A stretch of DNA of 64,000 bases from Myxococcales bacterium (GTDB lineage: Bacteria > Myxococcota_A > UBA9160 > UBA4427), in contig DUBZ01000013.1 of NCBI GenBank assembly GCA_012960035.1, positions 1-64,000 on the forward strand, written 5' to 3'. This document shows, piece by piece, positions 58,539-64,000 of the stretch. The first letter of the stretch is position 1, and every line of letters begins with the position of its first letter. The notes under the pieces were generated by a model that was given only the letters and a program-made list of their open reading frames with translations, ran no database searches and had not been told where the DNA came from. Position numbers and translations under genes: made by a program.

Positions 58539-59090
58539 GTGGCCAGGATCACGTTGGTCGAAGGCGATATTTCTGAACAAGAGGTCGACGCGATTGTCAA
58601 CGCGGCGAACAGCCACTTGATTCTGGGTGCGGGTGTTGCGGGTGTGATTCGAGAAAAAGGCGGCCCTACGATTCAGCAGCAGTGCGACGAAATTGGCCGA
58701 ATTGAAGTTGGCGCGGCAGCGATCACCGATGCCGGTGAGTTGCCGGCCAAGCATGTCATCCATGCCGCGGGCATGGCGCCCGGCGGTGTTGCGGATGAGC
58801 AGAGCGTGCGGAAGTCGCTTCGCGCGTCACTCGAAATTGCGGCCCGCGAAAACCTCACGACCATCGCGATCCCGGCCATCGGAACCGGGGTCGGAGGCTT
58901 ATCGTTGCAGCGCTGCGCTGAGGTGTCTCTAGAAGAGGCCAGGGCCTACACGGGCGATGGGACGAGTCTCGAAGAGATTCGCTTTGTTTTGTACGGCGAA
59001 CCCGCTTTTAGGCTCTTCGAAATGGTGAACGACGCCGCAAAGGTCGCCGCGCAGATGGAACGACTCGCGAAGATGCGAGAACGGGACTGA
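58539..59090 (+). CDS. Macrodomain protein (ADP-ribose deacylase type)
   Basis: A 183-residue macrodomain. EGDISEQEVDAIVNAANSHL and LGAGVAGVIREKGG form the ADP-ribose pocket; AKHVIHAAG and the later IPAIGTGVGGLSLQ complete it. Such proteins remove acetyl or ADP-ribosyl groups from ADP-ribose derivatives or proteins. Start GTG 58539 with AAGGGA upstream, 42 bases after the preceding gene. Confidence 0.9.
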   Translation: MARITLVEGDISEQEVDAIVNAANSHLILGAGVAGVIREKGGPTIQQQCDEIGRIEVGAAAITDAGELPAKHVIHAAGMAPGGVADEQSVRKSLRASLEIAARENLTTIAIPAIGTGVGGLSLQRCAEVSLEEARAYTGDGTSLEEIRFVLYGEPAFRLFEMVNDAAKVAAQMERLAKMRERD

Positions 59091-59101
59091 CGCGCCCTTG
59101 C

Positions 59102-59131
59102 GCGGCGCTTCCGGCGCCGCGGTCCTATACT
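59102..59131 (+). promoter_or_regulatory. GC hairpin followed by a TATACT -10-like box
   Basis: Stem GCGGCGC/GCGCCGC with loop TTCCG (59102-59120) follows the macrodomain gene, and TATACT at 59126-59131 could be the -10 box of the haem operon. No good -35 is visible. The hairpin lacks a T-tract. Confidence 0.3.
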
Positions 59132-59215
59132 GCGCTCGGGTAAATCCCTAGGCCCCCTTTGCAAGCCGCAACGGTGCGGGTCCACAACTTCAAGACATTT
59201 TTACGGAGCACTTCG

Positions 59216-59998
59216 TTGGCCCTGTTCCTCCAACTCGCAGCTGCGATCTATCTCGCGTCAGGCATCGTCGCATTGGTCGGCGTGGTCCTCCCCGCGCCGA
59301 AACTGATCCGTGGGGGCGTGTGGGGGTTGATCCTCGGTGGGGTCTTGCAGGCAATCGCATTTGCGACCCTTCACCGGGCGGAGGCGTCCGCCATTACATC
59401 ACTCCCGGTGGTTCTTTCTTCTAGCGCATGGATGACCGTCGTATTCGCGATACTGCTCACGTGGCGCGTTCGCCTTCCGGGGATCGCGGCCATTATCGGT
59501 CCGCTGGCGTTTCTTTCCGTGGTCGTCGCTTCTGCGGGTTGGCAGACGACCGACGCGGCGAACGCAACCGGAACCTGGCCGCACATGCATGTGCTGCTCG
59601 CGAGCGCGGGTCTTGCACTGTTTGGAATATCGGGGTTGGCGGGGCTGTTCTTTCTACTCGAGCATCGAAGACTCAAAGCCAAACGACCCATGGCCACCAG
59701 GATTTCGCTTCCATCCCTCGAAGCCCTAGACCGAGTCAACGTGGTGACGACCGCAGTTGGTTTTGTGCTGCTGACCCTCGGCATTATGACGGGTGTCGTG
59801 TGGCTGCAAAAAAGCGAGGGCGTGGTTTGGATGGGGACAAGCCACGAAGCCTGGATGGTCGTTTCGTGGATTTTGTACGCGGGACTCGTGCTTGCGCGGT
59901 ATGCGGGTAGGCAAGGTGCACGTCAAGCCGCGGCGAGCGCACTCGCGGGTTTTGCGTTCTTGTTGGTCGGAGTCGTTGTCGTTGGGGTGATGGCGTGA
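59216..59998 (+). CDS. HemX/CcsA-like membrane protein
   Basis: A 260-residue protein with about eight membrane helices of the cytochrome c assembly (CcsA/HemX) family. The segment GTWPHMHVLLASAGLALFGISG carries the family His and TGVVWLQKSEGVVWM the later conserved Trp region. It may bind haem or modulate HemA. TTG 59216 was chosen for GGAG 7 bases upstream. Its stop overlaps hemA by 4 bases (GTGA), the usual hemX-hemA arrangement. Confidence 0.82.
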   Translation: MALFLQLAAAIYLASGIVALVGVVLPAPKLIRGGVWGLILGGVLQAIAFATLHRAEASAITSLPVVLSSSAWMTVVFAILLTWRVRLPGIAAIIGPLAFLSVVVASAGWQTTDAANATGTWPHMHVLLASAGLALFGISGLAGLFFLLEHRRLKAKRPMATRISLPSLEALDRVNVVTTAVGFVLLTLGIMTGVVWLQKSEGVVWMGTSHEAWMVVSWILYAGLVLARYAGRQGARQAAASALAGFAFLLVGVVVVGVMA

Positions 59999-61386
59999 AG
60001 ATCCTTTTGATCGGCATGAACCATCGCACGGCACCGCTGGACTTACGCGAACGGTACGCCGCACAAGATCCGGGCCCGGCGCTGCGCAAACTGATTGCCG
60101 CTGAAGAAATTGAAGAAGCCGTGCTGGTGTCGACGTGCAATCGCGTCGATCTCGTCGTGACAACCCACCGTGTGGACGCCGCCGTCCTACGACTGCATCG
60201 CTTCTTCCGAACGGACCTTGGTAACGGCGACGACGTAGGGATGCCCCGAATTGAAGAGATCACGTATGAGCACCGCTGCGGTGATGCCGTGCGGCATGTG
60301 TTCCGGGTGGCGTCGTCACTCGATTCGATGGTGGTCGGTGAGCCGCAGATCCTCGGGCAAATGAAGGTTGCCTACCGCCTCGCAGTGGAACACGAAACCT
60401 GCGGTCCGGTCCTTGCGCGCTTGTTTCAGCGTGCGTTTGCTACCGCGAAGCGCGTGAAGAACGAAACGCGCATTGCACAGCGACCGGTTTCCGTTGCCCG
60501 GGTCGCGGTAGACATCGCACGTCAAATTTTTGAAGACTTGCACGACAAACGAGCACTCTTGCTCGGTGCTGGGGAAATGATTGAACTCTCCCTTTTTGCG
60601 TTGCATCGAGAAGGCTTGCGCGATGTCGCGGTAGTGAACCGGACAGTCGCCAACGCGGAGACTCTTGCCGCGCGCTTTGATGCAACGCCTCATCCCCTGA
60701 GCGATCTTTCGCAGCTTCTCTCCGGCGCAGACGTTGTATTGGCCTGCGTTGGCGGTGAGCAACCTATTCTCAGCTACTCGCTTGTAAAGAAAGCACTCAA
60801 CTCGCGTCGTAGTCGTCCCGTGTTTTTTATCGACATGGGTGTACCGCGTAACGTCGCGCCCCGGGTCGAAACCCTCGACAACGCCTACGTCTATGACATG
60901 GACGATCTTCAGTCCGTGGCCGACGCGAACTCAAACGAACGACGACGCGAATCCGATTTTGGTGAAGGGATTGTAAGCGAGGAGCAACTGCAGTTCGAAA
61001 ACTGGTTGAACGCATTGGAGGCGGTTCCGACGATTCGGCATCTGCGCGCACGCGCCGAAGCGATTCGCGAAAGAGAACTCGATCGCATGGCGGGTCGATT
61101 GGCCCTCGACTCCGATCAGCGCGAAGGCGTCGCCGCCATCACCCGAGCGATCGTGAACAAGCTCCTGCATGCGCCCGTCGCACACTTGAGAAACGAAATC
61201 GACGGCGAAGCCCGAACCGAATCGCTCGACTTAGCGCGGACGATGTTCGCCCTCGACGACGATGCGGCGCCGGGCGCCGAAGCCGACGCCGCTCTGCGCG
61301 AAGAAATGGAGCGCGTGCGCTTGGCAGATTCGGTTGCGGACGACGACGCACTTTCGAACCAATGCGACGAAGAGGACGAACGATGA
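59995..61386 (+). CDS. hemA: Glutamyl-tRNA reductase HemA
   Basis: A 463-residue glutamyl-tRNA reductase. GMNHRTAPLDLRER and the catalytic Cys48 in STCNR come first, then GEPQILGQMKVAY, the NADPH domain (LLGAGEMIELS, FFIDMGVPRNVAP) and the dimerisation helix. It makes glutamate-1-semialdehyde, the first step of tetrapyrrole synthesis by the C5 pathway. An acidic C-terminal tail of about 40 residues is extra. Overlaps hemX and hemC. Confidence 0.96.
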   Translation: MKILLIGMNHRTAPLDLRERYAAQDPGPALRKLIAAEEIEEAVLVSTCNRVDLVVTTHRVDAAVLRLHRFFRTDLGNGDDVGMPRIEEITYEHRCGDAVRHVFRVASSLDSMVVGEPQILGQMKVAYRLAVEHETCGPVLARLFQRAFATAKRVKNETRIAQRPVSVARVAVDIARQIFEDLHDKRALLLGAGEMIELSLFALHREGLRDVAVVNRTVANAETLAARFDATPHPLSDLSQLLSGADVVLACVGGEQPILSYSLVKKALNSRRSRPVFFIDMGVPRNVAPRVETLDNAYVYDMDDLQSVADANSNERRRESDFGEGIVSEEQLQFENWLNALEAVPTIRHLRARAEAIRERELDRMAGRLALDSDQREGVAAITRAIVNKLLHAPVAHLRNEIDGEARTESLDLARTMFALDDDAAPGAEADAALREEMERVRLADSVADDDALSNQCDEEDER

Positions 61387-62309
61387 GCCTGATCCGCATT
61401 GCAACTCGGGGAAGTGATCTCGCCCTCGCCCAGGCGCGCTACATCGCCGGAAGAATCGAAGGCGAACTCGGCCACGAAACTGAGCTGGTCATTTTGAAGA
61501 CCAAGGGAGACAAGATTCTCGACATGCCTCTCGCCGAAATTGGCGGTAAAGGGCTCTTCGTAAAAGAGATCGAGGACGCGCTTCTCGACGGACGCGCCGA
61601 CGTCGCAGTTCACAGCGCAAAGGATCTGCCGGCCAAACTCGAACCGGGGCTCGTGCTTACCGCGTTTCCCGAGCGTGTCGATGCAAGAGACGCGCTCGTG
61701 GCGCACGACAAGTCGATGACGATCGAGTCGCTACCCCAGAAAGCGCGGGTTGGAACCGGGAGCACCCGGCGCACAGCACTGCTCCTGGCGGCGCGCCCCG
61801 ACCTCGAGATCATTCCGTTGCGCGGAAACGTCCCAACCCGCATCGGCAAGATCGATAGCGATGGGCTCGACGCCGTCGTCCTCGCTTGCGCGGGTCTCGA
61901 GCGACTCGGCCTCGATGACCGGATCAGCGAACGCATTGCAAAGGAAGTTATGCTTCCCGCAGTTTGCCAAGGCACGCTCGCACTTGAAACAAGAGAAGGC
62001 GACGACGCGACGCCCGAAATCGCAAAGTTGAACGATCCTGTTGTCGCGCTGACGGTTGCGGGTGAGCGCGGATTTTTGGCCCGCATCGAGGGGGACTGCA
62101 CGGTCCCGATGGCGGTCCATCTGATCGAACAAGATGATGGCAAAATCTGGCTACGGGGGTTGGTGGCGAGCCTCGATGGCACGAGGATCGTGCGGGCGGA
62201 ACTGACCACCGACGCCTCGGAAGCCCAGGCAGCGGGCGAGCGCCTTGCCGAAGAAATACTGAATCGCGGTGGAGCGGAAATTCTGCGCAGCTTGCAGGGC
62301 AGCAGGTAG
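61383..62309 (+). CDS. hemC: Hydroxymethylbilane synthase HemC
   Basis: A 308-residue porphobilinogen deaminase. RIATRGSDLALAQA, LKTKGDKILD, GKGLFVKEIEDALL, VHSAKDLPA and RRTALLLAARPDL are all present. The dipyrromethane Cys is in GDCTVPMAVH. It joins four porphobilinogens into hydroxymethylbilane. The start overlaps the hemA stop (ATGA). Confidence 0.97.
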   Translation: MSLIRIATRGSDLALAQARYIAGRIEGELGHETELVILKTKGDKILDMPLAEIGGKGLFVKEIEDALLDGRADVAVHSAKDLPAKLEPGLVLTAFPERVDARDALVAHDKSMTIESLPQKARVGTGSTRRTALLLAARPDLEIIPLRGNVPTRIGKIDSDGLDAVVLACAGLERLGLDDRISERIAKEVMLPAVCQGTLALETREGDDATPEIAKLNDPVVALTVAGERGFLARIEGDCTVPMAVHLIEQDDGKIWLRGLVASLDGTRIVRAELTTDASEAQAAGERLAEEILNRGGAEILRSLQGSR

Positions 62310-62314
62310 CCCTG

Positions 62315-63898
62315 ATGGCGAGTGAGCCCAAGTCATCAACGTCCAAGTCCCAAACGATGGGACGCGCCATTCTTGTCGGCGCCGGCCCGGGCGATCCTGA
62401 CTTGATTACGTTGCGCGGTGCGTCCGCGCTTGGCCGAGCAGACGTCGTGCTATTCGACGAACTCGCGACAGATGAGTTGCTTCACCTTGCACCGGAACGG
62501 GCAGAAAAAATCAACGTCGGCAAGCGCGGACACGATGCGCCGACGCGAAGCCAGGAAGACATCAACGCCTTAATCGTGGAGCGGGCCAAAGCGGGACAAA
62601 CCGTTGTGCGTCTCAAGGGTGGCGACCCTTTTGTCTTCGGGCGCGGCGGTGAAGAGGCCTGTTTCTGTGCCGAGAATGATGTTCCCTTCGAAGTGATCCC
62701 GGGTGTGAGCTCAATGGTTGGAGCGCTCGCGTACGCGGGCATCCCCGTGACGGACCGTCGATACGCAGCGTCGTTCGCAGTGGTGACGGGCCACAAAGAT
62801 CCAACGCTCCCGGCGGAACAAACCCGTTGGCGAGAACTCGGCAGTGCGGTCGATACCCTCGTTATCCTCATGGGGATGAAGAAGCTCGACGAACTCGTTG
62901 CGAAGATCATTGAAGGCGGCCGTGCGCCGACGACACCCTCCGCTGCGGTCATGAACGGAACCTTGGCAAAGCAGCGGGTCGTCGAAGCGCCGCTCTCGGA
63001 ACTGTCCGCTAGAGTCGTCGAAGCGGGTTTGAAATCGCCCGCGGTTGTTGTCATTGGTGACGTTGTGAAACTGCGTGATCAACTGGCGTGGTGGGAACGC
63101 TTGCCCATGTTCGGAAAGAGAGTGCTTGTAACACGGACCGGTGCCCAGGCCGGTGAAATGGCGAGCGCTCTACGCGCAGGTGGCGCTGAGCCCGTGCTGC
63201 TTCCGATGATTGACCTCGTCGCCTCCGACAAGCTGGGTCCACTCGACACAGCCCTCGCCCAACTCGAAAGTTACGACGGCCTGCTTTTTACGAGCGCAAA
63301 TGCCGTCCGGTTCTTCGCCGCGCGAGCGAGAGGGCAGGGTGTTGCGGGCGGGTTTTCGAAGCTCAATTCTCGCGTGCTCTGCGTGGGGCCCCAGTCGGCG
63401 CGGGCCGCACTTGAAGAAGGCTTGCCGGTTCACCTGACGGGATCGGGGCGCGGAGACTCAGAGTCGTTCCTTCGCGAGCTCATCGACATTCTTCCGCCAA
63501 AGGGGCGGCGCTTTCTGCTGCCCCGGTCCGACATTGGTCGCGACGTTGTGCCTGACGGACTGCGCGCTGCCGGCGCGGAAGTTGATGCCGTGGAGGCGTA
63601 TCGCAATGTGCCCGCCCCCGTTGACGTCGCGGCCCTGCGTGATGACTTGCTCGCCGGAAGGCTCGACGTGTTGACGTTTGCGAGCCCGTCGTCGGTCGAC
63701 AACTTCTTTGCGCTGCTTGACCCAGAAGCGAAAGCCGCGGCCGAGGGGCTCGTGATTGCGGCCGTGGGTAGAACGACCAGCCGTGCTCTCGTACGCGTGG
63801 GCGTAACCCCCGACGTGGTGCCCGATCGCCCGGGCGGCCCCGAGTTGGTTGCGGCGCTCGCCGACCATATGGCCCAAACTCAAGAACGTGGAGAATAG
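62315..63898 (+). CDS. cobA/hemD: Fused uroporphyrinogen-III methyltransferase / synthase (CobA-HemD)
   Basis: A 527-residue bifunctional protein. Residues about 17-250 are the SAM-dependent methyltransferase (LVGAGPGDPDLITLRG, LKGGDPFVFGRGGEE, PGVSSMVGALAYAGIPVT). Residues about 265-520 are uroporphyrinogen-III synthase (LVTRTGAQAGEMASALRAGG, LLFTSANAVRFF, DVLTFASPSSVDNFF). It closes the uroporphyrinogen ring and can methylate it to precorrin-2, the branch to sirohaem and cobalamin. The fusion is common in this gene order. ATG 62315 follows hemC by 5 bases. Confidence 0.95.
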   Translation: MASEPKSSTSKSQTMGRAILVGAGPGDPDLITLRGASALGRADVVLFDELATDELLHLAPERAEKINVGKRGHDAPTRSQEDINALIVERAKAGQTVVRLKGGDPFVFGRGGEEACFCAENDVPFEVIPGVSSMVGALAYAGIPVTDRRYAASFAVVTGHKDPTLPAEQTRWRELGSAVDTLVILMGMKKLDELVAKIIEGGRAPTTPSAAVMNGTLAKQRVVEAPLSELSARVVEAGLKSPAVVVIGDVVKLRDQLAWWERLPMFGKRVLVTRTGAQAGEMASALRAGGAEPVLLPMIDLVASDKLGPLDTALAQLESYDGLLFTSANAVRFFAARARGQGVAGGFSKLNSRVLCVGPQSARAALEEGLPVHLTGSGRGDSESFLRELIDILPPKGRRFLLPRSDIGRDVVPDGLRAAGAEVDAVEAYRNVPAPVDVAALRDDLLAGRLDVLTFASPSSVDNFFALLDPEAKAAAEGLVIAAVGRTTSRALVRVGVTPDVVPDRPGGPELVAALADHMAQTQERGE

Positions 63899-63901
63899 GA
63901 A

Positions 63902-64000
63902 ATGAGTTTTCCGAGCCAGCGAATGCGTCGACTGCGGCGCACCGAAACCCTGCGGCGCATGTCGGCGGAAACGCGACTGTCCCGGGACAACCTGATCTTG
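63902..64000 (+). CDS. hemB: Delta-aminolevulinic acid dehydratase HemB, N-terminal part
   Basis: The first 33 codons of hemB, cut by the window edge. MSFPSQRMRRLRRTETLRRM leads to ETRLSRDNLIL, the typical HemB N-terminus before the barrel. AGGA lies just upstream of ATG 63902. It would form porphobilinogen from two aminolevulinates and completes the operon. Confidence 0.88.
   Translation, partial: MSFPSQRMRRLRRTETLRRMSAETRLSRDNLIL

Overview
This window is chromosomal sequence from a high-GC Gram-negative bacterium. It encodes LPS heptose synthesis (gmhA), an outer-membrane barrel protein, lipoproteins, periplasmic foldases and a complete mreBCD-mrdA-rodA cluster. The gene order hemX-hemA-hemC-cobA/hemD-hemB, the hrcA-grpE-dnaK-dnaJ operon next to hemW, and the luciferase-like, P450 and thiolase genes together suggest an uncultured deltaproteobacterial lineage (Myxococcota or Desulfobacterota relatives). 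That placement is inference; no rRNA is present.

Layout. Positions 1-14.5 kb are accessory and catabolic: two luciferase-like oxidoreductases, an ethanolamine-type permease, an SDR, a NhaD/ArsB-type transporter coupled to a tandem Usp protein, a metallophosphatase, an acyl-CoA-dehydrogenase-fold enzyme, a cupin, a barrel protein, a DUF1295 protein overlapping a cytochrome P450, and an SCP-x-type thiolase preceded by a six-copy 13-bp tandem repeat. Positions 14.7-21.8 kb hold tRNA-Phe, a cyclophilin, gamma-glutamyltransferase, a double M16 peptidase and hemW. Positions 21.9-33.1 kb are proteostasis: hrcA-grpE-dnaK-dnaJ, an LpoA-like lipoprotein, lon, then thiL. Positions 33.2-37.8 kb are a compact chemosensory cluster (MCP, CheW, CheY, CheA, CheC), with cheA interrupted at a run of ten A. 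larB-larC (nickel-pincer cofactor) and the convergent groES-groEL follow.

Positions 42.3-43.1 kb contain a decayed gene of unknown family before lexA. Then comes a pterin operon: two divergent PTPS/QueD paralogues, folE and a thioesterase. The two PTPS paralogues have lost complementary halves of the active site, which is the most interesting signal in the window. A PpiD-type foldase, the mre/mrd rod-shape operon with a HAD phosphatase, an ArgD-type aminotransferase, thioredoxin, gmhA with a coupled deoxyhypusine-synthase-like gene, a macrodomain protein and the tetrapyrrole operon complete the window. hemB is cut by the right edge.

No CRISPR array, insertion sequence, prophage or rRNA operon was seen.
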